A DNA stretch of 22,661 nt from Thermoplasmata archaeon (GTDB lineage Archaea; Thermoplasmatota; Thermoplasmata; Lutacidiplasmatales; UBA184), in assembly GCA_021798415.1 (NCBI GenBank), contig JAJZGO010000014.1:1-22661 (forward strand), read 5' to 3'. Each line of letters starts with the position of its first letter. The first letter of the stretch is position 1. Below the pieces are notes generated by a model. That model was not told the DNA's origin, did no database searches, and saw nothing but the letters and a program-made list of their open reading frames with translations. Shown here one piece after another: positions 7,027 to 13,624 of the stretch. Position numbers and translations under genes: made by a program.

Positions 7027-8475
7027 TCACGCCGCGACGATCTGAACGCTCTCCCCGCCGTGCCGGGTCGCGCGGGGCCGGACCTCACAGAAGAGCGGCG
7101 TGTGGTAGCCCCCTCCCGTGATGAGGGCGGTGCCGACGGGCAACGACTGGATCATCTCGGTCATCCCGTTCGTGAGCCCCTCGATCGACTGGGCGATCGC
7201 CTTCAGGTCGAGGGGGTTCGTCACCTGGAGGATCAGCTGGGTGTTGCACTGCGACAGCACGCTCTTGTCGATCCGCGCGGCGCGCTGAGTGACGACGCAC
7301 AGGCCGAGACCGAACTTCCGGCCCTCGCTCGCGATGTTCTTGAGCGTTCGCGAACACGTCGCGCTCCCCTGCTGCGGGGCGAAGTTGTGCGCCTCCTCGA
7401 TCACGAGGAAGAGCGGGGGGATCTTGTCCTTCTTGCGGTTCTCGAAGAGCGTCGACGCGATGCGGGCGACGACGAGCTCCTGCACGTCGGGCGCGACGCC
7501 GCGCAGGTTCACGAGCGTCGCGTCCCCCTTCTTCACGAGGTCGTTCAGGCTCGTGCCGACCGGGCCGAGGAGCTTCGTCTGCTCGACGTACTCGAGCCGT
7601 TCGTGCAGGGTCTCGGCGACGATCCCCTCTCCGCCCTCCGCGGCGCGGACGAGGTCGTGGACCGAGAAGTCCGGGTTCGACGCACCGACGCGCTCGAGGA
7701 GCTGCTTGAGCGGCGCGAGGAACGACTTGACGTTCGTGAGCCCCATGAAGACGAGGAGGTCGCGCGGGTCGATGTGGCGGAGGGAGAACGTGAGCGGCTT
7801 CGCGGTCGGGTTGAGGGAGACGTCGGGCGAGTACTCCTGCACCTGGCGCGCGAACCCCTGGGACTCGACGCCGAAGCGCGCGTGGCCCCCGTTCTTCTCG
7901 GCCGGAACGCGGAGCGAGCCGTACTCGCCGTGCGGGTCGATGATGACGCACGTCACCCGGTGGCGGAGCAGCTCCTCGATCAGAACGCCGAGCAGGTAGC
8001 TCTTCCCGCCGCCGGTCTTCGCGAGGACGCTGACGTGGCGCTGGACGAGCTGGTTGATGTCGAGCTCGACCCGGAGGTTGTGGTTGCGCAGGAGACCGAC
8101 GTACGCCCCGACGTTCGGACGGTGCTTGAGGCCGAGGACGTCGGCGATCAGCGGCTCCTCGGCGCGGTAGACGTGCGCCCCCGGTCGGAACGGGATGGTC
8201 GGGATCTTGACGAGCCCCTGCCCGTCGCGGTAGCCGATGATGCGGGCGGTCCCGAGCAGGTTCTCGTGGATCGCCGCCTCGTCCTTCGGCCCGAGGCTCC
8301 CCGCACGCTCGAGGTCGAAGTCGCTCTTGCGCTTCAGGTCGTCGAGCTGGCAGAGGACCTTGCCGTGCTGCTCGTCCTCGACCGCGAGGTAATCGCCGCG
8401 TTCGATCGGGTGCGAAAGGCTCAGCTGGAACTGGCCGAGCCCGACGTCGCCGAAGATCCGCCCGACCTCTTCCAC
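7027..8475 (-). CDS. herA: HerA-type DNA-translocating ATPase (HAS-barrel, DUF87)
   Basis: 482 residues. HerA hexamers translocate on double-stranded DNA and work with the nuclease NurA in DNA end resection. The N-terminal HAS-barrel is residues ~1-90. Walker A is AKTGGGKS (152-159, K158), followed by the HerA-type block IIDPHGEYG (178-186). Walker B is FLVIEEAHNFAP (E360-E361), and the region EGRKFGLGLCVVTQRAARID contains the expected Arg finger and sensor. The reading frame stays open far upstream (to 9486), but that part is antisense to the coiled-coil gene. GTG 8475 is chosen because it begins the HAS-barrel and lies ~27 nt from a TAATAT box. No nurA, mre11 or rad50 gene is near, so a paralogue with another partner is possible. 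Confidence 0.88.
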   Translation of the reverse strand: MEEVGRIFGDVGLGQFQLSLSHPIERGDYLAVEDEQHGKVLCQLDDLKRKSDFDLERAGSLGPKDEAAIHENLLGTARIIGYRDGQGLVKIPTIPFRPGAHVYRAEEPLIADVLGLKHRPNVGAYVGLLRNHNLRVELDINQLVQRHVSVLAKTGGGKSYLLGVLIEELLRHRVTCVIIDPHGEYGSLRVPAEKNGGHARFGVESQGFARQVQEYSPDVSLNPTAKPLTFSLRHIDPRDLLVFMGLTNVKSFLAPLKQLLERVGASNPDFSVHDLVRAAEGGEGIVAETLHERLEYVEQTKLLGPVGTSLNDLVKKGDATLVNLRGVAPDVQELVVARIASTLFENRKKDKIPPLFLVIEEAHNFAPQQGSATCSRTLKNIASEGRKFGLGLCVVTQRAARIDKSVLSQCNTQLILQVTNPLDLKAIAQSIEGLTNGMTEMIQSLPVGTALITGGGYHTPLFCEVRPRATRHGGESVQIVAA

Positions 8476-8496
8476 GCGCGATTCATCGAGGGTGCG

Positions 8497-8505
8497 GGAT
8501 ATTAG
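8497..8505 (-). promoter_or_regulatory. TATA box of the HerA-type gene
   Basis: On the - strand CTAATATCC is centred ~27 nt before GTG 8475, which would give a leaderless transcript. It lies inside the divergent region shared with the coiled-coil gene. Confidence 0.5.
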
Positions 8506-8549
8506 GGTGACGTGGCAGGCGAAGCCGACCTCCGGGGTCCGTCGGAAGT

Positions 8550-8560
8550 CTTTATATCGG
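8550..8560 (+). promoter_or_regulatory. TATA box of the coiled-coil gene
   Basis: CTTTATATCGG is one of the strongest box A matches in the window. It shares TTATATCGGGC exactly with the L18e promoter at 12356. Predicted transcription start is near 8580, giving a ~36-nt leader before TTG 8617. Confidence 0.7.
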
Positions 8561-8580
8561 GCCCTCTTGTCGAACGCCTC

Positions 8581-8606
8581 CCCGGTAGGGCGTGTCCCAC
8601 ACCGGG
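8581..8606 (+). promoter_or_regulatory. 5'-leader hairpin of the coiled-coil gene
   Basis: CCCGGT (8581-8586) pairs with ACCGGG (8601-8606), and an inner GGG/CCC (8588-8590, 8596-8598) extends the stem. It begins almost exactly at the predicted transcription start and ends 10 nt before the TTG start. A structured leader before a weak start codon may limit translation; untested. Confidence 0.4.
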
Positions 8607-8616
8607 CGGTGGCCGC

Positions 8617-9480
8617 TTGACGGATGCGACCGAAGAGCTCGAGAAACGGCGAGGCGAGACGAATGCCCGGGCGGACGAGTCCCGAGCGCGACGGGACCGC
8701 CTGAACGCCGACGCGCGGGCGACCGCCGAGGAACGTTCCCGCATCCTCGACGAACTTCACGACAAGAGCTCGGAGGCCCAGGAGCACCGCCGGCGACGCG
8801 ACACGCTCAACGGGCAGGTCCGCGAAGAGAAGGCGCTCCGCGAGGAGTGGAACCGCAAGCTCCAGGAACTCGGCGACCGCGTCCAGGAGCTGAAGCGGGC
8901 GCGCGCCCCCCGACCCGGGGCCGTCCCCGTCTGGCGGTTGAAGAAGGAGCTCAAGGAGCTCGAGTTCCGTCACATGACGACGGCGCTCACGAACGAACAG
9001 GAAAAGCGCCTCATCGAGGAGATGAAGCGGCTCGAGGCGGCGATCCGAGAGCAGGACCAGGAGCTCCGGCAAGACCCCGAGGTCGAGCAGACGCTGAAGG
9101 CGTTCGCCGAGGCCCGGACGGAGGCCGAGGCGCACCACGCCGCGGTCGGGCGGTACGCCGAGGAGGCCCAGGCCGAGCACGAGGCGATGGTCGCGCTCTA
9201 CGAGTCGGTCGACGAACTGCGCCGCCGGGCCGACGAGGTCCAGCAGAAGCTCATCGAGGTCAAGGGCCAGGCCGACGAAGCCCATCGCGCGCACATCGCG
9301 GCGATCGAGGAGGTCCGCGACATCGAGAAGCTCCTCTACGCCGCCCGCGGCGGCCACGCCCCGGCGAGCTGGGGGGAGGCGGAGCCTCCGCGCGAAGAGG
9401 ACTTCCTCGCCCGGCTCAAGAAAGGCGAGAAGGTCTCCACCGAGGACCTCCTCGAACTGCAGAAGACCGGCCGCGCGTAG
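8617..9480 (+). CDS. Archaeal coiled-coil protein (COG1340-like)
   Basis: 287 residues, almost entirely charged helix. Heptad-rich segments run through ~5-110 and ~135-250, broken near residue 100 by RAPRPGAVPVW, which suggests a hairpin of two helices. The middle block (ALTNEQEKRLIEEMKRLE) and the C-terminal block (LARLKKGEKVSTEDLLELQ) are the two signatures I associate with the COG1340 archaeal coiled-coil family; function is unknown. TTG 8617 is the only initiator between the TATA box and the coiled coil; a partial SD (GGTGG, 8609-8613) precedes it. A HAD hydrolase follows after 11 nt and a HerA-type ATPase is divergent from it. The length and helical-hairpin shape recall SMC/Rad50-like arms, but there is no ATPase head. 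Confidence 0.78.
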   Translation: MTDATEELEKRRGETNARADESRARRDRLNADARATAEERSRILDELHDKSSEAQEHRRRRDTLNGQVREEKALREEWNRKLQELGDRVQELKRARAPRPGAVPVWRLKKELKELEFRHMTTALTNEQEKRLIEEMKRLEAAIREQDQELRQDPEVEQTLKAFAEARTEAEAHHAAVGRYAEEAQAEHEAMVALYESVDELRRRADEVQQKLIEVKGQADEAHRAHIAAIEEVRDIEKLLYAARGGHAPASWGEAEPPREEDFLARLKKGEKVSTEDLLELQKTGRA

Positions 9481-9491
9481 GCTCAACGAGC

Positions 9492-10247
9492 GTGACGCTT
9501 CCGTACGGCACCGATACGATCGAGGCGGTCCTCTTCGACCTCGACGACGTCCTCGTCCCGTTCCATACTCCGGCCGCGTGGCAATGGGCCTGGAAGCCCC
9601 AGGGGCCCCTCCTTGGCGACCGCCGGGTACGCTCGGCGGTCAAGCGCTCCCTCAAGGCCTGGGACCGCCGCCGCTGGCAGGGGGTCACGGGAAAGTCTCC
9701 TCCCGCGGACCTCGCCGAGCTCCGCCGGCAGCTCGCCGACACCCTCGCGGCCATTGCGGGGCACACTCTCCCGGAATCCGAGAGCGAGGCCGTCGTGCGA
9801 CGTTTTCTACGACCGGCCGGCGAGGTCGAGCGCTTCGCCGACGCCCGCCCGGCCATCGACCGCCTCGCGGGGGTCGGCGTGCGGTCGGGGGTCGTGACCC
9901 CGCTGCCGGCCGAGGCGGCGCGGTGGCTGTTGAGACGGACCGGCCTCCCCGAGACGCTCCTCCTCGTCGCAGGGGATCCGCCGGGCCCGGTGGTGCCCGA
10001 GCGGGCGGCGTTCCGGGCGGGGTGCGAGCGCCTCGGGAGCGAGCCCGCCCGCACGGCCTACGTGGGGGACCTCTTCTGGAGCGACGTGCGGGCCGCCCAC
10101 CGCGCCGGCCTGCGCGCGGTCCTGCTCGACCGCCGGGACGCGTGGCCCAAGGTCCAGGCGGGACGGTTCACGACGCTCGACGCGCTCGAGGGGACGCTCG
10201 CGGCCGGCGCGGCCCCGCTCGACGCCGACCGCGGCGCCGACGAGTGA
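9492..10247 (+). CDS. HAD-superfamily hydrolase
   Basis: 251 residues, GTG start 11 nt after the coiled-coil stop. HAD motif I is FDLDDVLV with the nucleophile D16 and D18. Motif II is the Thr in GVVTPL. Motif IV is GDLFWSD (D193, D198). A helical cap of about 90 residues between motifs I and II fits subfamily I phosphatases of the phosphoglycolate phosphatase/haloacid dehalogenase type. The region where motif III usually has KPxPxxF reads VVPERAAF, so the usual Lys is not evident; an Arg nearby might replace it or activity may be altered. The substrate cannot be inferred. It is likely to be co-transcribed with the coiled-coil gene, since no promoter-like box separates them. Confidence 0.82.
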   Translation: MTLPYGTDTIEAVLFDLDDVLVPFHTPAAWQWAWKPQGPLLGDRRVRSAVKRSLKAWDRRRWQGVTGKSPPADLAELRRQLADTLAAIAGHTLPESESEAVVRRFLRPAGEVERFADARPAIDRLAGVGVRSGVVTPLPAEAARWLLRRTGLPETLLLVAGDPPGPVVPERAAFRAGCERLGSEPARTAYVGDLFWSDVRAAHRAGLRAVLLDRRDAWPKVQAGRFTTLDALEGTLAAGAAPLDADRGADE

Positions 10248-10275
10248 ACGAAAGGCTTTCCGTTCCTGCCTGAAT

Positions 10276-10285
10276 ACATATATAC
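10276..10285 (+). promoter_or_regulatory. TATA box of the V4R-Roadblock unit
   Basis: ACATATATAC is the most A/T-rich core promoter in the window. It is centred ~31 nt before ATG 10312, giving a nearly leaderless mRNA. The GTG at 10297 is only ~17 nt away and would fall before the transcription start. Confidence 0.75.
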
Positions 10286-10311
10286 GAGGCGCCGCGGTGC
10301 CCGCCCCGTCC

Positions 10312-10713
10312 ATGCGATCGGTCAAGATCGACCAGAGCGAGCTCCGCCAGATCAAGGAGCTCTACGAGGGCGTGATGTCGCACGCGTGCCACGGCCTCTT
10401 CTTCAAGGAGGGGTCGGTCATCGGCTCGGGGATGGCCGAGGAGGCGCTCAAGGACCGCGGCCGTTACTTCGAGCGCGTCGGCCACATCCTCAAGGAGCGC
10501 GGTTGGGTCGACGAGATCGCGTTCACCGACCACGAGGTCGTCGTCAAGGGGTCGATCGAGGTCGCCCCGAGCGACATCCCGACCTGCCACCGCCTGCGCG
10601 GGATGCTCCGCGAGTTCTACGAACGCTTTAAGGGGAGCCGTGCTAAGTGTACCGAAGAGATGTGCGCCAGCACCGGGCACCCCGAATGCCGTTTCCGTAT
10701 CGAGGAGATGTAG
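10312..10713 (+). CDS. V4R-domain small-molecule/metal-binding sensor protein
   Basis: 133 residues. The C-terminal half has the V4R (4-vinyl reductase) pattern: an IPTCHRLRGMLREFYE helix, then the cysteine cluster C113, C118 and C126 (KCTEEMC..TGHPEC). With C92 this gives four Cys able to bind zinc or another metal. V4R domains usually bind hydrophobic small molecules or act as sensory or chaperone-like modules. An N-terminal ~60 residues (helices, Cys26) completes the NO-binding/V4R-like fold. ATG 10312 is chosen over GTG 10297 because of the TATA spacing. A Roadblock/LC7 gene follows after 16 nt, so the two probably work together. Codons around 10628-10650 (TTT, CGT, GCT, TGT) are unusual for this DNA. 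The ligand is unknown. Confidence 0.75.
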   Translation: MRSVKIDQSELRQIKELYEGVMSHACHGLFFKEGSVIGSGMAEEALKDRGRYFERVGHILKERGWVDEIAFTDHEVVVKGSIEVAPSDIPTCHRLRGMLREFYERFKGSRAKCTEEMCASTGHPECRFRIEEM

Positions 10714-10729
10714 AGGGGTCAGAGCACAG

Positions 10730-11089
10730 ATGATGGCAACCGGGAACGTGGGCGCGGTCATCAAGGACCTCAAGTCTCGCATCGCCGGGATCGCGGCGGC
10801 GCTCGTCTCGCGCGACGGGCTCGTCCTGTACGCGGACGTCCCGGCGGGGGTGTACACGGAGACGTTCGCCATCATGTGCGCCACGATCCTCGGCGCGGCG
10901 GCGACGGCGAACACCGAGCTCAACCGGTCTCCGCCCGAGCGCATCGTGATCGAAGGCAACGACTCGAAGACGGTCATCGTGGGGAGCGGCAAGAAAGCGC
11001 TGCTCGTCGCGGTCGTCGACCAGAGCGCAGACCTCGGGAAGGTCCTCGCCGAGGTCGTCAAGGTCGCCGAAGTACTGAAGGCGAACTAG
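10730..11089 (+). CDS. Roadblock/LC7 domain protein
   Basis: 119 residues, a single Roadblock/LC7 domain. Roadblock dimers commonly regulate small Ras-like GTPases (MglA/MglB in bacteria, Rag/Ragulator in eukaryotes). The order is visible: helix GAVIKDLKSRIAGI, strands AALVSRDGLVLYAD, a long helix ETFAIMCATILGAAATAN, strands PERIVIEGNDSKTVIVGSG and KKALLVAVVDQSADLGKVL, and the last helix EVVKVAEVLKAN. Tandem ATG codons (10730, 10733) follow a GAGGGGTC purine run. It lies 16 nt after the V4R gene, in the same transcript. No GTPase gene is in the window. The last 32 nt overlap the 3' end of the convergent glycosyltransferase gene. Confidence 0.87.
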   Translation: MMATGNVGAVIKDLKSRIAGIAAALVSRDGLVLYADVPAGVYTETFAIMCATILGAAATANTELNRSPPERIVIEGNDSKTVIVGSGKKALLVAVVDQSADLGKVLAEVVKVAEVLKAN

Positions 11090-11981
11090 GCGGGCGTGGC
11101 CCGCCGTCTTCGCTCCCGCCCGTTCCCCCGTCCCTCGTCGGCGGTCTCGCTCCCGGGGCGGGAGCCGGTGTGAGCCGGTGGTCCGAGCCCGTGAGGACCC
11201 GGAACGCGTACCCCGCGAACGCCGCGGTGAGCCGGGCCCACGCGACGACCGACCGCTGGCCCGTGATCAGACGACGGACGCGGTACCGTCCCCACAGGCT
11301 TCCGTGTTTCTCCGTGAGCTGCTTGCGCCCGTAGCCGTTCCAAAACGCCTGGTAGAGGAACCGGACGAACGTCGCCCGCATCTGGTGGTAGACGAGCGCG
11401 CCGGGGTCGTAGCCGATCGACGCGCCGACGCGCACGGCGCGCAGGTTGAGGTCGATGTCCTCCGCCGTGACGAACCGGGGGTCGAATCCCCCGAGCCGTT
11501 GAAAGAGCTCCCGCCGGTACGCGAGGTTGCACGACGGATAGGTGACGTCGTAGCCGCTCTGGAAGAGCTCGACGCGCTCGAGCTGGCCGTAGCGCGGCTT
11601 GCCGACGTTCTCGGTGCGCCCGGCGACGACCTGCGCCGTCGCGAGCCCGGCGCGCATCCGGCCGAGCCACTGGGGGTCCGCGTAGCAGTCGCCGTCGATG
11701 AACGCGACGTACTCGCCGCGCGCCCGCTCCGCGCCGGCGTTCCGTCCGACGCCGCGCGAGCCCGATCGGCGAACGGCGAGGATCCGGTCGGGGTAGCGCG
11801 CGGCGTACGCGGCGGCGATCTCGAACGTGCGGTCGCGGCTCTCGGCGTCGACGACCACGACCTCGAACGGCCCCTCCTGGACAAGGAGGCTGTCGAGCAG
11901 CCGAGCGAGGTGCCGCTCCTCGTTGCGTACGGTGATGACGACCGAGGTCAGCGGACGACGAAGGTTCGTCTCACTTCCCAA
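11058..11981 (-). CDS. Family 2 glycosyltransferase
   Basis: 307 residues from a TTG start, GT-A fold. Visible motifs are VVITVRNEE (start of the nucleotide-binding fold), VVVDAESRDRT, the metal-binding FIDGDC, the acceptor-side TAEDIDLNLR (ED catalytic region), and a QxxR-like helix (FLYQAFWNGYGRKQL). It transfers a sugar from a nucleotide-sugar donor; acceptor unknown. A weakly hydrophobic segment (VAWARLTAAFAGYAFRVL, ~230-250) may touch the membrane. The tail after ~265 is Pro/Gly-rich and looks disordered; it is partly antisense to the Roadblock gene. The TTG (11981) overlaps the end of the PRC-barrel gene by 11 nt. No better start exists before the VVITVRNEE strand. A role in surface glycosylation is possible, given the sequon-rich protein nearby. 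Confidence 0.85.
   Translation of the reverse strand: MGSETNLRRPLTSVVITVRNEERHLARLLDSLLVQEGPFEVVVVDAESRDRTFEIAAAYAARYPDRILAVRRSGSRGVGRNAGAERARGEYVAFIDGDCYADPQWLGRMRAGLATAQVVAGRTENVGKPRYGQLERVELFQSGYDVTYPSCNLAYRRELFQRLGGFDPRFVTAEDIDLNLRAVRVGASIGYDPGALVYHQMRATFVRFLYQAFWNGYGRKQLTEKHGSLWGRYRVRRLITGQRSVVAWARLTAAFAGYAFRVLTGSDHRLTPAPAPGARPPTRDGGTGGSEDGGPRPPSSPSVLRRP
11089..11105. repeat. 7-bp hairpin at the Roadblock 3' end
   Basis: GGCGGGC (11089-11095), loop GTG, GCCCGCC (11099-11105). It begins within the stop codon of the Roadblock gene and lies inside the coding region of the convergent glycosyltransferase. It may stabilise the 3' end; no T-run follows. Confidence 0.4.
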
Positions 11982-12213
11982 TGTCCATCACGACGACGTC
12001 CTTCACCGCACGCATGCTCTTGAAAGGGAGCACGAGGCGGCCCGACGCGTCGCTCTGGAACAGGCGCTGCTCGACGTCCTCGCTCGGGGTGACGAGGACG
12101 TGGGCGATCCCGCCGGTCATGGTGTCGACGACGAAGTTGTCGATCAGACCGAGGATCTGGCCGTCGTTGGTCATCACGGTCTTGCCTCGGAGTTCGGTGA
12201 GGAACTTGCGCAT
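11971..12213 (-). CDS. PRC-barrel protein, CdpB-like
   Basis: 80 residues, a single PRC beta-barrel: LRGKTVMTNDGQILGLIDN, a VVDTMTGGIAHVLV strand pair, and the ending SGRLVLPFKSMRAVKDVVVM. This compact pattern (GKxVMTxDGxxLG and GRLxxPxxxxxAVKDxVVM) resembles the small archaeal PRC proteins, including haloarchaeal CdpB1/CdpB2, which act with SepF in FtsZ-based division. Other small PRC proteins have been linked to RNA metabolism or remain uncharacterised, so the role is inferred. ATG 12213 follows a GGTTAAATAC box by 38 nt. The frame is open upstream, but that part lies beyond the promoter. The glycosyltransferase start overlaps its stop, so the two are coupled. Confidence 0.8.
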   Translation of the reverse strand: MRKFLTELRGKTVMTNDGQILGLIDNFVVDTMTGGIAHVLVTPSEDVEQRLFQSDASGRLVLPFKSMRAVKDVVVMDIGK

Positions 12214-12246
12214 GGGGAGGGCCTCGGGCGCCGATGGCGGGGGGGC

Positions 12247-12256
12247 GTATTTAACC
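12247..12256 (-). promoter_or_regulatory. TATA box of the PRC-barrel gene
   Basis: GGTTAAATAC on the - strand is centred 38 nt before ATG 12213, leaving a leader of about 11 nt without a Shine-Dalgarno. Confidence 0.6.
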
Positions 12257-12295
12257 GTTGGTGGGAATCGGAAGCGTCCGGACCGTCCGCGCGCT

Positions 12296-12314
12296 CGGCC
12301 GGCGCGCCCGGCCG
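12296..12314. repeat. Inverted repeat in the divergent promoter region
   Basis: CGGCCGG (12296-12302) and CCGGCCG (12308-12314) form a 7-bp dyad with a 5-nt spacer, between the two divergent TATA boxes of the PRC and L18e genes. It could be an operator; it could also be chance in this GC-rich gap. Confidence 0.3.
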
Positions 12315-12354
12315 GCACGTTCCGGCCGCCGTGCGGAGTGGCTCGGCGGCAACG

Positions 12355-12362
12355 CTTATATC
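12355..12362 (+). promoter_or_regulatory. TATA box of the L18e-L13-S9-RpoN operon
   Basis: CTTATATC is centred ~32 nt before ATG 12391. The predicted transcription start (~12385) falls after the GGAGG at 12376-12380, so that motif would not be in the mRNA and translation would be leaderless. Confidence 0.7.
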
Positions 12363-12390
12363 GGGCACCCGGGTCGGAGGCGTCCCGCGC

Positions 12391-12756
12391 ATGGCCCGTA
12401 CGGTTCGCAAGGAGAACACGGAGCTCGTGCGGCTCGTCGTCGAACTGCGACGCGCCGCCCGGTCGCACCACGCCCCGATCTGGGGCTCGGTCGCCGACCG
12501 ACTCGAGCGCCCGCGCCGCCGCGCGATGCCTCTCAACGTGGGGCACCTCGAGCGCCTCGCCTCGGCCGAGGAGACGGTCGTCGTGCCGGGCAAGCTCCTG
12601 GCCGCCGGCCCGCTCTCAAAGCGTCTCACGGTCGCGGCGTTCGCCTACTCGACCGAGGCCCGGGCGAAGATCCACGCCGCCGGGGGGACGGCCATCACCG
12701 TACACGACCTTCTCAAGAGCCGCCCGGACGGCTCGGGGGTGCGTCTCCTTGCCTGA
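12391..12756 (+). CDS. rpl18e: Ribosomal protein L18e (eL18)
   Basis: 121-residue protein of the large ribosomal subunit, archaeal/eukaryotic type. The family core is clear: a basic N-terminus (MARTVRKEN), the block ERPRRRAMPLNVGHLERLA, and VPGKLLAAGPLSKRLTVAAFAYSTEARAKI in short pieces, such as PGKLLAAGPLSKRLTVAAF. The ending is GTAITVHDLL. It opens the conserved archaeal order L18e-L13-S9-RpoN. The RpoD gene that often precedes L18e is absent; the neighbour here is a divergent PRC-barrel gene. Its stop overlaps the TTG start of L13 by 8 nt, indicating translational coupling. Confidence 0.95.
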   Translation: MARTVRKENTELVRLVVELRRAARSHHAPIWGSVADRLERPRRRAMPLNVGHLERLASAEETVVVPGKLLAAGPLSKRLTVAAFAYSTEARAKIHAAGGTAITVHDLLKSRPDGSGVRLLA

Positions 12757-13198
12757 CGCCGGTACGGGGCCTGCGCCGGCGGTCGCGGTCGTGGACGCGA
12801 GCGGCCTCATCCTCGGGAGGGCGGCGAGCCTGATCGCCCGTCGGCTGCTCCAGGGCGAGTCGATCGTCGTCGTCAACGCCGAGAAGAGCCTCGTCACGGG
12901 GAGCCGCTCCCAGGTGATCGCCCACTTCACCGCGGCGCGCGCGCGCGGTTCCGTGCGCTCGGGCCCGCACTACCCCCGCTACCCCGACCGGATCTTCCGA
13001 CGCACCGTCCGCGGGATGCTCCCGCACCTGAAGAGCCGCGGCAAGGTCGCGTTCCGACGCCTCGAGGTCCACATCGGCGTCCCCGACGCCTTCAAGGGTA
13101 CGGCGACCGAGACGCTCGAGGGCGCGCGCGCGCGTCCGACGGTCCGTCCGTCGATCACGCTCGAAGAGGTCACCCGCCTACTGGGGGCGCGCGTATGA
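12749..13198 (+). CDS. rpl13: Ribosomal protein L13 (uL13)
   Basis: 149 residues, large-subunit protein uL13. The opening strand VVDASGLILGRAASLIARRLL and VVNAEKSLVTGSR are diagnostic, as is the RRTVRGMLPHLKSRG block. The start is probably TTG 12749: GGGGGT sits 8 nt before it and it overlaps the L18e stop. A GTG at 12791 (MDASGLILGR) is the alternative and would match the usual short N-terminus. If TTG is used, the protein carries an extra 14-residue Ala/Pro-rich start. The stop overlaps the S9 start in ATGA. Confidence 0.94.
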   Translation: MPDAGTGPAPAVAVVDASGLILGRAASLIARRLLQGESIVVVNAEKSLVTGSRSQVIAHFTAARARGSVRSGPHYPRYPDRIFRRTVRGMLPHLKSRGKVAFRRLEVHIGVPDAFKGTATETLEGARARPTVRPSITLEEVTRLLGARV

Positions 13199-13602
13199 AG
13201 GCGCCCGTGATCGTGCTCGCGACCGGCAAACGGAAGACGGCGGTCGCCCGGGCGACCGTGCGCAAGGGCGCCGGGCTCGTGCACTTCAACGACCGACCGC
13301 TCGAGCTCGTCGAACCCGAGATGGTCCGTCAGAAGGTCCAGGAACCGCTCCTGATGGTCGGGACGAAGGCGAAGAACCTCGACATCACGGTGAACGTCCG
13401 CGGCGGAGGGATCATCGGCCAGGCGTCCGCGGCGCGCACGGCCGTCGCGCGCGGCCTCCTCGAGTGGCTCAAGGACCCCGAGCTGCGCGAGACGTTCAAG
13501 CACTACGACCGCTCGCTGATCGTGAACGACCCCCGCCGCAAGCTGCCGAAGCGCGCGGGAGGCCGCGGCGCGCGCAAGCGCCGCCAGAAGTCGTACCGCT
13601 GA
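13195..13602 (+). CDS. rps9: Ribosomal protein S9 (uS9)
   Basis: 135 residues, small-subunit protein uS9. Recognised from ATGKRKTAVARATVRKG near the start, VNVRGGGIIGQASAARTAVARGL in the middle (short pieces given), and the conserved C-terminal tail GARKRRQKSYR, whose last residues reach the ribosomal P site. It overlaps L13 by 4 nt (ATGA). The RpoN gene follows after 22 nt, with a GGAGGAT ribosome-binding site in the gap. Confidence 0.97.
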   Translation: MKAPVIVLATGKRKTAVARATVRKGAGLVHFNDRPLELVEPEMVRQKVQEPLLMVGTKAKNLDITVNVRGGGIIGQASAARTAVARGLLEWLKDPELRETFKHYDRSLIVNDPRRKLPKRAGGRGARKRRQKSYR

Positions 13603-13624
13603 ACGGCGGCGGAGGATCGAACCG

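Noticed and set aside
8476..9486. Upstream extension of the HerA-type frame to 9486
   Set aside because: That part is antisense to the coiled-coil gene and lies upstream of the TATA box and HAS-barrel start.
10297..10311. GTG 10297 as V4R start
   Set aside because: Only ~17 nt from the TATA centre, so it would probably precede the transcript start; ATG 10312 fits at ~31 nt.
10624..10650. CTTTAAGG and rare codons inside the V4R gene as a promoter for Roadblock
   Set aside because: It lies ~100 nt from the Roadblock start, which is too far for the spacing seen elsewhere, and the two genes are tightly spaced.
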